Below are positions 33,066-41,465 of a stretch of DNA of 64,000 nt, one piece after another. Made by a program: the position numbers and the translations under genes. The DNA is from Candidatus Wallbacteria bacterium (GTDB lineage Bacteria; Muiribacteriota; JAQTZZ01): NCBI GenBank assembly GCA_028687545.1, contig JAQTZZ010000006.1, forward strand, positions 1-64,000. The letters are read 5' to 3'. Each line of letters starts with the position of its first letter. Position 1 is the first letter of the stretch. Under the pieces are notes generated by a model. It worked only from the letters and a program-made list of their open reading frames with translations, made no database searches and was not told the origin of the DNA.

Positions 33066-34010
33066 TTGTTTCACAAATTATTTAACGAACCTTTCCTGCC
33101 TGTGATGGGAAGCTGGATCGACGGCCTGCCTGTAGTGCTTGTTTTTCTGATCATGCTGATCGGAATGCAATGTCTTCTTCAGCTTAAGCCTTCCAAACTC
33201 CTGCGCATGAGGAGGTACATTCAGGCTGCGTCTCTACTGGTGTTCGTTTTTTTTGTCTACGAGTGCCTCTGCGTGATGCGTCTCGCCATGTTCGGGTTGA
33301 CTGAGATCGGACGTGATGATCTGCTTTCATTCGCGCATCTCAGTATATTCGCAGTTGTCGGCGGTTTCGCCTTTTTATCCGGACGGCTTTTCTGCAGCTT
33401 CGTCTGCCCGCTTGGATTTCTTCAGGAGATCGGCAACCGGATCACACCGGTAAAAACGAATCGGGCAAAGCGCTGTCTGCTGGGACTGCTTCTTGTTTCA
33501 GCTCTTTGCATCCTGTACAAAACTTTGCCCAGCAATGAATTCGCTGTGGAATATGTAACAGCTATCTTTGCACTGATCATGCTCTTCAACATTCTCCTGG
33601 CTTTGCTGAAACCTGAATGGGAGCCGGCACTTTTGAAATTCAGATTCGTATCCCTGATCATATACGGACTTTTAAGCGCTTCCAGCGTTTATTTCAGCGA
33701 TGCCTGGTGCCCTCTTTATGGATTTGAAATTGATGCTTCTTCGATCATTTCCATCAACATCGTGATTTTCAGCTCTTTCCTGGTGACAGCCCCCTGGTGC
33801 AGATTCATGTGCCCGACCGGACTGTTTCTGGCCCTGATCGGCCGCCAGGCCTTATTTCAGATTGAATTGAATCCAGCCGGGCTTTCAGCTGCCGGTCGCA
33901 GTTCCTGCCCGGAAGCCGCGATCAGCAGAGACTGTATCGACCGATTACTCTGCATCAACTGCGGCACTTGCAAGGCTACCTGCGGATCTTCTTTTGGTGC
34001 TTCGCGATGA
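33066..34010 (+). CDS. NapH-like membrane protein with Fe-S motifs
   Basis: About 314 residues from the TTG at 33066, which has GGAGG five bases upstream; an earlier TTG at 33048 overlaps the permease stop. Six to seven helices with two CxxxCP motifs, CSFVCPLGF and CRFMCPTGL, diagnostic of the NapH/CcoG/NosR membrane ferredoxin family, and a C-terminal CINCGTCKATC cluster site. Likely carries electrons across or at the membrane. Only one complete C-terminal cluster motif is seen, whereas NapH has two. Overlaps the next gene by 4 bases. Confidence 0.8.
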   Translation: MFHKLFNEPFLPVMGSWIDGLPVVLVFLIMLIGMQCLLQLKPSKLLRMRRYIQAASLLVFVFFVYECLCVMRLAMFGLTEIGRDDLLSFAHLSIFAVVGGFAFLSGRLFCSFVCPLGFLQEIGNRITPVKTNRAKRCLLGLLLVSALCILYKTLPSNEFAVEYVTAIFALIMLFNILLALLKPEWEPALLKFRFVSLIIYGLLSASSVYFSDAWCPLYGFEIDASSIISINIVIFSSFLVTAPWCRFMCPTGLFLALIGRQALFQIELNPAGLSAAGRSSCPEAAISRDCIDRLLCINCGTCKATCGSSFGASR

Positions 34011-35311
34011 AGCCGCTTTGCTGTCTTTTTTCATTGCTTTTCTTTTTGATCACGGCAGATCACACCGCCTTTGCGACTTCAGAGACCAATCTGGAATGGG
34101 TGATGGCCGGCGGAGACTCAGGGCGGAGCTATTGTTCAGACCTCAATTTGAACAGCCTCAATCAGCTCTGGACTTTCACCCTCGATTCCCATGTCTGGGA
34201 ATACAGGCAGAAAATGAGCGTCTGGTCCGAGTCGGCAGTTGCAGGCAATCCGGATGGAAACCTGCGGATATTCATCGGCTCCTATGATCATAATCTCTAT
34301 TGCATTGATGCAAAAGACGGCAGGGAAATCTGGCGCTATACTACCGGAGCTGCGATCAATTCCAGTCCGCTTTATTTCAGGTTAAACGGCAAAGCTTTTG
34401 TGCTGGCCGTGTCTACAGACAGGGTGGTTTACTGCCTGGATGCTTTAAGCGGAAAACCGGCCTGGACTCGCGAGATTTATCCCTGGAGTTTTACAGTATA
34501 TGACGCAGTGACATCTTCACCGGTATTGGCGGAGTCCGGAGGAATGCAAAGAATCATCCTGACTATCTGGTATTCGGACAAAAAGATGTTCAAACCAGTG
34601 CAGAAAAGCGAAGTTCTCAGCCTGGAACCTTCAACAGGTGTAATAATCTGGAGAAAGACTCTGGGAATGATGAATGTTTTTTCCCCTGTTTCAGCTGTAA
34701 TCAATGGACAGGACAAACTTTTTGTGACTTCAGCGGATGGAAACCTTTTCTGCCTGTCGCAGGATTCCGGAGAAGTCCTCTGGAAATTCACTACATCATT
34801 GCAGATAACCTCTGCACCGGTAGTTTCGGAACTGGGGACTAAGGTTTATTTCGGCACAATGTTCGGGGTTTATTATGCGATCGACGCAGTCAAAGGGAAG
34901 GAAAAGTGGAAAGACAAGCTGGGCATGAACATCGTCTATCCCGGCAGTCTGGATCAAAGCAGCAAAACAGTGATAGTTCCTGATTTCGACAGAAACATCT
35001 ATGCCATCGAGACGGACGGCGGAAAAATTCTCTGGAAATTCCGCTGCGGAAAGTACAATTCCTCTTCCCCGGTGATTTTCAAATACAAAAACAGGCAGGT
35101 TGTGCTGGTCGCATCTTTAGACAACCTGCTCTACCTGCTGGACCTGAAAACAGGAGATAAACTATGGGAATTCAGCCTCGGGGGCAAGCTCTGGTCATAC
35201 GATACCAGGGGGCAGACTCTCTGGCCATCACCTCTTGTCTGCAGAACTAACGGCAGGGGTCTGCTGGTAGTTCCCTGGTATGACGGAAAGGTTTATGCAT
35301 TCGGGGAATGA
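34007..35311 (+). CDS. Exported PQQ-like beta-propeller protein
   Basis: 434 residues, signal peptide (CCLFSLLFFLITADHTAFA). At least six PQQ-type blades are recognisable by their ends: ALSGKPAWT, PSTGVIIW, DSGEVLWKF, AVKGKEKWK, TDGGKILWKF and LKTGDKLWEF. No PQQ-dehydrogenase cofactor residues were identified, so it may be a scaffold or sensor rather than an enzyme. Coupled by ATGA to the NapH-like gene, third in the operon started by the ModE-controlled promoter. Could be the periplasmic partner of the NapH-like protein. Confidence 0.82.
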   Translation: MKPLCCLFSLLFFLITADHTAFATSETNLEWVMAGGDSGRSYCSDLNLNSLNQLWTFTLDSHVWEYRQKMSVWSESAVAGNPDGNLRIFIGSYDHNLYCIDAKDGREIWRYTTGAAINSSPLYFRLNGKAFVLAVSTDRVVYCLDALSGKPAWTREIYPWSFTVYDAVTSSPVLAESGGMQRIILTIWYSDKKMFKPVQKSEVLSLEPSTGVIIWRKTLGMMNVFSPVSAVINGQDKLFVTSADGNLFCLSQDSGEVLWKFTTSLQITSAPVVSELGTKVYFGTMFGVYYAIDAVKGKEKWKDKLGMNIVYPGSLDQSSKTVIVPDFDRNIYAIETDGGKILWKFRCGKYNSSSPVIFKYKNRQVVLVASLDNLLYLLDLKTGDKLWEFSLGGKLWSYDTRGQTLWPSPLVCRTNGRGLLVVPWYDGKVYAFGE

Positions 35312-35335
35312 TCCGGACGGCCCCTTCCGGTTCCA

Positions 35336-36292
35336 TCAGTCTCCGCAGTATTTCAGAAGTTCAGCCGGGATTTTCGTTTTATCGCTTGGAATGCAGGGTC
35401 TGAAAGGGTTCTGATGATTGCGTTCGATGATCTGTTTTCCCTCATCAGACAATAAAAATTCCATGAACATCAGGGCCAGTTTTGGGTTGGAGGCACTTTT
35501 GGGAATTGTGGCGGCATAGCTGATCTCAGTACCTTTCATGATTGAAATTGTGTCTGGAGTTTTTCCGGTGATTTCAATCGTTGCGCAGGCATAGAATTCA
35601 TTGAATTTAGAAGAACCAAGATTGATCTCATCCGGCAGATTCAGATATTTCAGCTTGTGCTGCATGGCTATTGATTCATACAAGAAGGCATAATCCAATG
35701 CGTAATTCTGAAGAAGCGCTACAAGTTCGATACTCATCGGTCTGATATTGGCGGCAGGACAGTTCCGGGAAAGCGCTTCTGATAGTTTTCCTTTGACCTG
35801 TTCTTTATAGTAATTGTCCGCAAGCTTCCAGCAGAGAATAGCTCTATATCCGTCAGGGTCAAGATTCTGATCCGAGTGTCCGACTTTGATTTCCGCAGAT
35901 GTGAGAACTGACAGCCAGTTTTGCTCAGTTATCTCTGAACCGAATTTTGAATGTTCGGTATATGCGATCACCATCCGGTTGCCGGCAAAAATAACGTACC
36001 AGTCAGATTCGTTCGGCATCAGCAGATCTTCGATCACCAGGTAATCGGCGGAGAGGATGAGATCTGCCTTCCTTTTGAGTTGAAGCACTTTCCAGCAGCA
36101 GGCGCGGCTGCCGGAAGCTTCAGTGTTGACTTTGAGACCTGGGTTTTCCAGCTGGAACTTCTCGACAAGGTCTTTCATCGGCCTGGCCAGACTTCCGGCA
36201 TAGAAAATGGTCAGAGACGGTTCTGGACTGCCGCAGCCGGTGAGCAGCGCAAGAATCAGGAAAGTCAAAAAACGGGTGTGCAGATGTTTCAT
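35336..36292 (-). CDS. wtpA: Tungstate/molybdate-binding lipoprotein, WtpA type
   Basis: 318 residues. Lipoprotein signal LILALLTGC with Cys20. Core motifs match WtpA: IFYAGSLARP, TEASGSRACCW, LILSADYLVIEDLLMP, DWYVIFAGNRMVIAYT and DQNLDPDGYRA. WtpA binds tungstate or molybdate with very high affinity as six-coordinate oxyanion and hands it to WtpB/WtpC. It is on the opposite strand from all permeases and is the only binding protein of its kind in the window. A TATAAT at 36328-36323 on the minus strand is a plausible -10. Confidence 0.93.
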   Translation of the reverse strand: MKHLHTRFLTFLILALLTGCGSPEPSLTIFYAGSLARPMKDLVEKFQLENPGLKVNTEASGSRACCWKVLQLKRKADLILSADYLVIEDLLMPNESDWYVIFAGNRMVIAYTEHSKFGSEITEQNWLSVLTSAEIKVGHSDQNLDPDGYRAILCWKLADNYYKEQVKGKLSEALSRNCPAANIRPMSIELVALLQNYALDYAFLYESIAMQHKLKYLNLPDEINLGSSKFNEFYACATIEITGKTPDTISIMKGTEISYAATIPKSASNPKLALMFMEFLLSDEGKQIIERNHQNPFRPCIPSDKTKIPAELLKYCGD

Positions 36293-36382
36293 TCGTTTTG
36301 TCTGAGCCTCTTATTATATCCTATTATACTGCGCTCGGAAATTATCTGTTACAGCAACCATGCTCGCTGAGGGAATAAGTCA

Positions 36383-36427
36383 TTGTAACAATTATCGGCC
36401 CTTCGTTATATAATATATTATAGAACG
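36383..36427 (+). promoter_or_regulatory. Promoter with ModE-like operator before the radical SAM operon
   Basis: TTGTAACAATT (36383-36393) as -35 region and CGT-TATAT-N7-TATAG (36404-36423) over the -10 region. The 24 bases 36404-36427 form a palindrome with a single mismatched pair. It lies between divergent wtpA and the radical SAM gene and could affect both. Confidence 0.75.
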
Positions 36428-36434
36428 GTTTGCT

Positions 36435-36500
36435 GTGAAACTCGATAACGATAAATTTAAGATGTTCATGGAACAGCCGCTGAACGGAGTGAATGGATGA
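36435..36500 (+). CDS. Possible 21-residue leader or precursor peptide
   Basis: A GTG-started frame MKLDNDKFKMFMEQPLNGVN plus a final Gly. It begins just after the ModE-like operator and its TGA overlaps the radical SAM ATG as ATGA, the same coupling used by other genes in this operon. No good ribosome site precedes the GTG. It could be a regulatory leader, a radical SAM substrate peptide, or chance. Confidence 0.3.
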   Translation: MKLDNDKFKMFMEQPLNGVNG

Positions 36501-37504
36501 GATGTAATTATTGCGAATGGCGTTGTGATCTCAGCGCAGGGCAAGCCGGCGTGTGCAGGATGTACCGCGAAGAACAGGGAGCAGTCAAAGAGCGTTTTCC
36601 CATGCAGTGGAGCGCTTGTTCGGTTTCAAGGATGGAGTCCATGCCTTTTTATCACGCCCATCCTGACAGCCGGACTCTGACCATCGGAACATATGGCTGC
36701 AATTTCAGCTGCCGTTATTGTTCAAATGCCCATGTCGCCCGTCGTGACCCTTTAGAATTCAAAGCTGAAATGAACGGAATGGCTCCTGAAGAACTGATCC
36801 GCATGGCCTTGAAACACGGGTGCCAGAACATCGTCTTTAATGTGAATGAGCCGGCAATGTCGCTGCAGAGCTTGTTGAAGCTGAAACAAAATGCAGACCA
36901 GGCCGGCCTGCCGATGGGTTGCCTCACCAATGCCTATACCACTGAGGAGTCGACTGAGATACTGGCAGCGATTTTTTCCTTTCTCAATATAGGCCTTAAA
37001 GGCTTTTCTGCGGAATTTCATCGCAATTACATTGGAATTGGAAGCATTGATCCCATCCTGCGAAACATCAGCAGGCTTGCAAAAATCAGGCACATTGAAG
37101 TAACTACACCCGTGATTGAGGGTGTCAATGATTCTGAGCTGGGTGCAATTTCAGAATTTATAGCAGGCATTGATCCGGATATTCCATGGCATGTTTTCCG
37201 ACTCCTGCCTGAACATGAGATGAAAAGTGTTGCATATCCCAGTATTGAAAGGATCAATCAGTTGCTTCAGACAGCACGTAAAAAACTGTCATATGTGTAT
37301 TTCCACAATTTTGTAGGTTCGGACTGGGTCAATACGGTTTGTCCGGATTGTGGCACCAGAGTGATTGAACGCTTCAGTTTGGGTTGCGGAGGCGACAGGA
37401 TGGACAAGTTTTTGTGCAAAGAAGGCAATCAATGCCCATCCTGCGGACGCAGGATAAAAATTCACGGCAGGCCGTATCAAACTGATGTTAAGGAGGCAAC
37501 ATGA
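36497..37504 (+). CDS. Radical SAM protein with N- and C-terminal Cys clusters
   Basis: 335 residues, GGAG upstream. N-terminal Cys3-x2-Cys6-x3-Cys10 with Cys20, then the radical SAM site CNFSCRYC (Cys68, Cys72, Cys75), then SAM-domain features (NVNEPAMS, GLKGFSAEF, TPVIEG). The C-terminus carries a zinc-ribbon-like pair CPDCGTRV and CPSCGRRI. It resembles the activase-like group found with AmmeMemo-type proteins. The reaction is unknown. First full gene of the ModE-controlled operon, coupled by ATGA to the next gene. Confidence 0.88.
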   Translation: MRCNYCEWRCDLSAGQAGVCRMYREEQGAVKERFPMQWSACSVSRMESMPFYHAHPDSRTLTIGTYGCNFSCRYCSNAHVARRDPLEFKAEMNGMAPEELIRMALKHGCQNIVFNVNEPAMSLQSLLKLKQNADQAGLPMGCLTNAYTTEESTEILAAIFSFLNIGLKGFSAEFHRNYIGIGSIDPILRNISRLAKIRHIEVTTPVIEGVNDSELGAISEFIAGIDPDIPWHVFRLLPEHEMKSVAYPSIERINQLLQTARKKLSYVYFHNFVGSDWVNTVCPDCGTRVIERFSLGCGGDRMDKFLCKEGNQCPSCGRRIKIHGRPYQTDVKEAT

Positions 37505-38652
37505 GCATAGTGATTGTTGATGCAAGAGAATGGCAGAACATGCTTGACCTGAAGACAGGGGAAAAAATTCAGGTGGAAAACTATTCTACGGAAATATTGC
37601 GCGGGGTGCTGCAGAGGCACCATTATCCAGGGGATGTGGATCAATTGAGCAACCGCTGGGTCAGCGAAACTGCTCTGGACCTGATCGGACAATATCATCC
37701 GCAGCTGGTCTGCCTGATGTACAGCAGGCAGTATTTTATCAGCCGCTTCAATCCCTTGTCTGAAACGGAAAGAATCCGCCTGCTGGAAGAAGTTTTCAGT
37801 GAAGTTGAATTTATGCTCGCACAATCCGGATACACACCTGTCATAGTCGGCACAGGCAATCTGACTGAGCACATAGCCGAACTGGACCTCAACGGACTGG
37901 ATGGGCTGGCTATTTCCGGCAACTGGTCTGCGCGTTATGCAGGCCTGCATAAACCGACTCCAAAAGATCTGGCATACTTGTCAACTCTACCTGAGATTGA
38001 ACGCATTGCAGCCAGACAGGAATTGATTGATCTTTTCCCCGGAGCCGAATGCATTCTGGAGCGTATTCCTGAGTATCTTCTGGTGGCAAAAGAAGGTTTT
38101 ACTTTCAGAACTTCAGGCACTCCTGGACGTAAAATTTACCGAGTACCGGGCATCTCTTATCAGATTCCTGTGGCAACCCCGCTTGGAAATGTTGAAACAA
38201 TTACCGGTCTGCGCAAACTGGTAAGGGACAATCTGAAAGACCATAAAATAGCTTTGATCATTCTGGAGGGAATCGGGGAGCAGGATTTCAGGACGCCATA
38301 TTCAGCATCTAAAAACTCGATGGGCTGGTATTATTATGAACCAGGTGAAAATCAGCTGCTCACAATGTCTACAGGCACACAGCAGGTCTTTGCTTTTCCC
38401 AATGGATACAATTATCTGGAAGAAAACGATAACAAGGAATTTCCATTTTCCGGCTACTTCAAGAAAATCCCGGCCGGCACGATTGCTGAAGACTCCGGCT
38501 TCAGAAGCATTGCTGTGGGAAATCACAGCATGCATACGCATATGGTATTTGGAGCTGACATCTGCGTGGAATGCTTTGCCCGCAATCTTTACAATCAAGG
38601 GTGCATGGGCGTGATCCACAGGACAGCTGAAATTCAGCAGGAAAACCATTGA
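37501..38652 (+). CDS. Unknown protein coupled to the radical SAM enzyme
   Basis: 383 residues, not recognised. No signal peptide or membrane helices. Notable segments: HHYPGDVDQLSNRWVSETAL, MYSRQYFISRFNPL, IVGTGNLTEHIAELDLNGLD, GLAISGNW, IILEGIGEQDF and, near the end, GNHSMHTHMVFGADICVECF. The His/Cys/Asp-rich last stretch and the Gly-rich strands suggest a metal-dependent enzyme, perhaps alkaline-phosphatase-like, but I cannot support a family. ATGA overlap with the radical SAM gene implies a shared pathway. Confidence 0.75.
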   Translation: MSIVIVDAREWQNMLDLKTGEKIQVENYSTEILRGVLQRHHYPGDVDQLSNRWVSETALDLIGQYHPQLVCLMYSRQYFISRFNPLSETERIRLLEEVFSEVEFMLAQSGYTPVIVGTGNLTEHIAELDLNGLDGLAISGNWSARYAGLHKPTPKDLAYLSTLPEIERIAARQELIDLFPGAECILERIPEYLLVAKEGFTFRTSGTPGRKIYRVPGISYQIPVATPLGNVETITGLRKLVRDNLKDHKIALIILEGIGEQDFRTPYSASKNSMGWYYYEPGENQLLTMSTGTQQVFAFPNGYNYLEENDNKEFPFSGYFKKIPAGTIAEDSGFRSIAVGNHSMHTHMVFGADICVECFARNLYNQGCMGVIHRTAEIQQENH

Positions 38653-38712
38653 GCAGCCTTAATTAGAAATGAAAATCCGGTTTGAATACTTAATAATCTG
38701 AAATGGACAAAG

Positions 38713-40047
38713 ATGATCAAGTTAAAAAATTTATCTCTTTATCTTGATGGAAAAACCAGGAATCTGGAGATTTCTGAACTGGAAGTCCAACCAGGTGATT
38801 TCTGGTATCTGGCAGGCAGGAACGGCAGCGGCAAAACCACGTTGCTGGAATATCTGGGTGGCCTTTCGACTTGCTATCCACAGGCACGCTTTGAAGCGGA
38901 ATCAACGGAAAACAGCTATAAAAAGAGCTTTGTAGTATTGCAGAACATTGATTCTCCTTTTTTCTATGACACAGTTGCCAATGAACTTTCCCACAGCCTG
39001 ATCCAGCAGGGCGGTGAAGATTCCACTCAGGCTCTCACGACTTGGGCTGAGAAAATCGGACTGAAAGATAAACTGGAGCTTCCGGTGCGCACACTCTCGG
39101 CTGGTGAAAAACAGAGACTGATCCTTGGCATTGCTCTTATTTCACGGCCTGACCTTTTACTGCTGGATGAACCTACCGCTCATCTGGATTCGCTGGGCAG
39201 CGATCTGGCGCTCGGAATTTTCAGGGAATTCCAAATCCAGGGCGGAACGATGATGATCACAGACCATAAAACACGCGAAATCAAGGGTCAGCAAGGTCAT
39301 TTTCTGGGACTGGAAAAAGGTGGGGTAGTATCTTCTTGCGTCTGGAATGGAAATACGATCAATTCCGCTCTGATTGAGCGATTCGGGCTTTATCCTGATC
39401 AGCATGCGGGTTCGGCTGGCAATCGTGAGCAGGGAGAATCTGTAATCAAGCTTGAGTCTTTCGGGATCTGTTTTGAAAACGGCAATCAGCTTTTTCAGGA
39501 TGTCAATCTTGAGCTGAAAAGGGGACAATGGATTCATCTCTCCGGACTGAATGGGACAGGCAAGACTACCCTGATCAACCTGATTCTGGGTCGGATAAAG
39601 CAATCCGCCGGCACGATTTGCAGGAAACCCGGATTAAAATTCGGTTATCTTCCGCAGAATTTCCGTTATTTCGCTCAGTGTGACACATTCGCTGAGGAAA
39701 TTGAGTTTATAAAAAAAAGGAACATCAACAGCCTGAACAGTGATGATCTGATTGAAACGCTCGGGCTGAAACATCTGCTTGAGCGGGATCCCTTGTACCT
39801 GTCAAGGGGTGAATCTCAAAGGGTTTTTCTATTTCTGGCGCTGCTTTCGCGGCCTGATGTGCTGATCCTGGATGAGCCTGCCTCAGGCCAGGATTTTCAA
39901 AGCCTGACCGCCATGATGGGCGTTCTGGATAGAATGGTAGCCCAAGGAATGGCGCTGATACTGGTGAGCCATGAAGACTGGCTTGGTTCATACGCGGATA
40001 CGGTCTGGGAGATAAAGGAGAAAAAAATATGTTCAGATTCACGCTGA
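38713..40047 (+). CDS. ECF transporter energy-coupling ATPase, two fused ABC domains
   Basis: 444 residues with two complete cassettes. First: GRNGSGKTT, LSAGEKQRLILG, LLLLDEPTAHLD. Second: GLNGTGKTT, LSRGESQRVFLF, LILDEPASGQD. Tandem ATPases of this size with a following CbiQ-type gene are the EcfA-EcfA' fusion of energy-coupling-factor importers. Overlaps the next gene by 19 bases. Together with 40029 and 40683 it makes a full ECF importer. Confidence 0.88.
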   Translation: MIKLKNLSLYLDGKTRNLEISELEVQPGDFWYLAGRNGSGKTTLLEYLGGLSTCYPQARFEAESTENSYKKSFVVLQNIDSPFFYDTVANELSHSLIQQGGEDSTQALTTWAEKIGLKDKLELPVRTLSAGEKQRLILGIALISRPDLLLLDEPTAHLDSLGSDLALGIFREFQIQGGTMMITDHKTREIKGQQGHFLGLEKGGVVSSCVWNGNTINSALIERFGLYPDQHAGSAGNREQGESVIKLESFGICFENGNQLFQDVNLELKRGQWIHLSGLNGTGKTTLINLILGRIKQSAGTICRKPGLKFGYLPQNFRYFAQCDTFAEEIEFIKKRNINSLNSDDLIETLGLKHLLERDPLYLSRGESQRVFLFLALLSRPDVLILDEPASGQDFQSLTAMMGVLDRMVAQGMALILVSHEDWLGSYADTVWEIKEKKICSDSR

Positions 40048-40673
40048 GAGAAACTGTCCTGATCGGTGTAATGGGCGGAGTCTGGGGTTTTCTGGAACTG
40101 ACCCTGGGCATGGTGTTGCATAATTTCCGGGTCCCTTACCGGGGGATTCTCCTCGCTTCGCTGGGATTTTTCGTGATGCTGACTCTGAAGCGCCTGGTGC
40201 CTCGCTTTGGCAGCATTCTGCTGGCCGGTCTGATAGCAGTAGCCATCAAGCTGCTGGCAGCCAATGCCATGATCGCCAACATCATGCTGGCGATTTATCT
40301 GGAAGCCATCGGCTGGGAATTCATCTGCCATTTTCTGCGGAAGCGGAGCTTGCTGTTAACTATTTTCGGAGGAATTTACACTGGCTTTGTCTGTTCCTCT
40401 TTTTTTATTATAGGGATGATGCTGTTTTCAGGCATGAAGTGGGAACAGGTGTATAAAATGTACAGAAGTCAGGCTGAATTTTTTACCTCCTACATGCCTC
40501 AAGGCATGGACCCTGTGGTGGTCTATCTGATCTTTGAATCGATGCTGGCTCTGGTTTTTGTAAGCATAGCCGTGCGCTCAAGCGACCGGCTGATCAAACG
40601 CTTTACGAGGTTCTCAGGTGTGCCTCTAACAAAATGTTCACCCGAGACAGAGCATGATATCAACATTTTGTAA
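40029..40673 (+). CDS. Putative ECF substrate-binding (S) component
   Basis: 214 residues, GGAG upstream, five or six hydrophobic segments (VMGGVWGFLELTLGMVL, ILLAGLIAVAIKLLAANAM, LTIFGGIYTGFVCSSFFIIG). Size, helix count and position between the ATPase and T genes fit an S component; no known vitamin-specific motif was recognised, so the ligand is open. Given the ModE-like operator and radical SAM gene upstream, a Mo/W ligand, a cofactor precursor or the product of that enzyme are candidates. Confidence 0.7.
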   Translation: MFRFTLRETVLIGVMGGVWGFLELTLGMVLHNFRVPYRGILLASLGFFVMLTLKRLVPRFGSILLAGLIAVAIKLLAANAMIANIMLAIYLEAIGWEFICHFLRKRSLLLTIFGGIYTGFVCSSFFIIGMMLFSGMKWEQVYKMYRSQAEFFTSYMPQGMDPVVVYLIFESMLALVFVSIAVRSSDRLIKRFTRFSGVPLTKCSPETEHDINIL

Positions 40674-40682
40674 GAGGCTCTC

Positions 40683-41420
40683 ATGAAAAAGCTGCATCCA
40701 TTTAGCTCTCTGGCTCTGATTTTTTCCCTGATCCTGCTGGGAAGATTTGAGAATGTCATGCACGCTCTCTGCCTGTCAGGCATTTACTGGTTTTTTTCCT
40801 GGTACCTGATCAGGGAAAGAATCTGGAAAGTGCTCAATAAAGGTCTGATTATTCCATTGTTGATTTTTTCCCTGTTCTATATTCTGCTGACATCTGAACC
40901 GCCCTATTTGTTTCAGTCCGGCTGGCTCAGAGTCGGACGGACAGCAATTGTTCAGGCTTTCATGATGACAGTGAGGATGCTGACATTTCTGGTGATGGTG
41001 CTGACCATGATTCAAAAAAGCGACCGCACTGACTGGATGAATCTGATGCTGAAATTCGGGCCTCAGAAATCCGGGCTGATGTTCGGAGTCGCATTCAACC
41101 TGCTGCCTGTGCTGCAATCCACATTCGAGGAATTTTACTGGTATCTGAAGACCAATGCTTTCGGTAAATTTGAGATCATGAGAATGATTGTTCGATTTCC
41201 CTATGTTCTTTTGACCTACAGCCTTGTCCATGCCGAGGATATTTATAAATCAGCCTATGCCCGCGGATTTCAGCATGGTTTTCCGATCAAGCGAAAACCG
41301 CTTACACCTGACAAATGGAATCTGACTCTGATCCTGTTCCTGCTGGCAGTGAATCTCTCTGCTCTGACTCTTGGCTGGGATAAGCTTCCCCCAATCGCTC
41401 ACTTTACCTATACACCGTGA
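40683..41420 (+). CDS. ECF transporter T component, CbiQ family
   Basis: 245 residues, membrane protein with the coupling-helix motif SAYARGFQHG typical of EcfT/CbiQ, and KFGPQKSGLMFGVAFNL upstream of it. It links the two ATPase domains to the S component. Nine bases after the S gene. Confidence 0.85.
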   Translation: MKKLHPFSSLALIFSLILLGRFENVMHALCLSGIYWFFSWYLIRERIWKVLNKGLIIPLLIFSLFYILLTSEPPYLFQSGWLRVGRTAIVQAFMMTVRMLTFLVMVLTMIQKSDRTDWMNLMLKFGPQKSGLMFGVAFNLLPVLQSTFEEFYWYLKTNAFGKFEIMRMIVRFPYVLLTYSLVHAEDIYKSAYARGFQHGFPIKRKPLTPDKWNLTLILFLLAVNLSALTLGWDKLPPIAHFTYTP

Positions 41421-41465
41421 AGACCTAAAACCTGAAGTGCTATAATTAGCATGGAGAAAAACGAA

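Noticed and set aside
41441-41446. TATAAT before the set 1 permease as a separate promoter
   Set aside because: No matching -35 box and the start codon is only a few bases away; read-through from the ECF genes is more likely.
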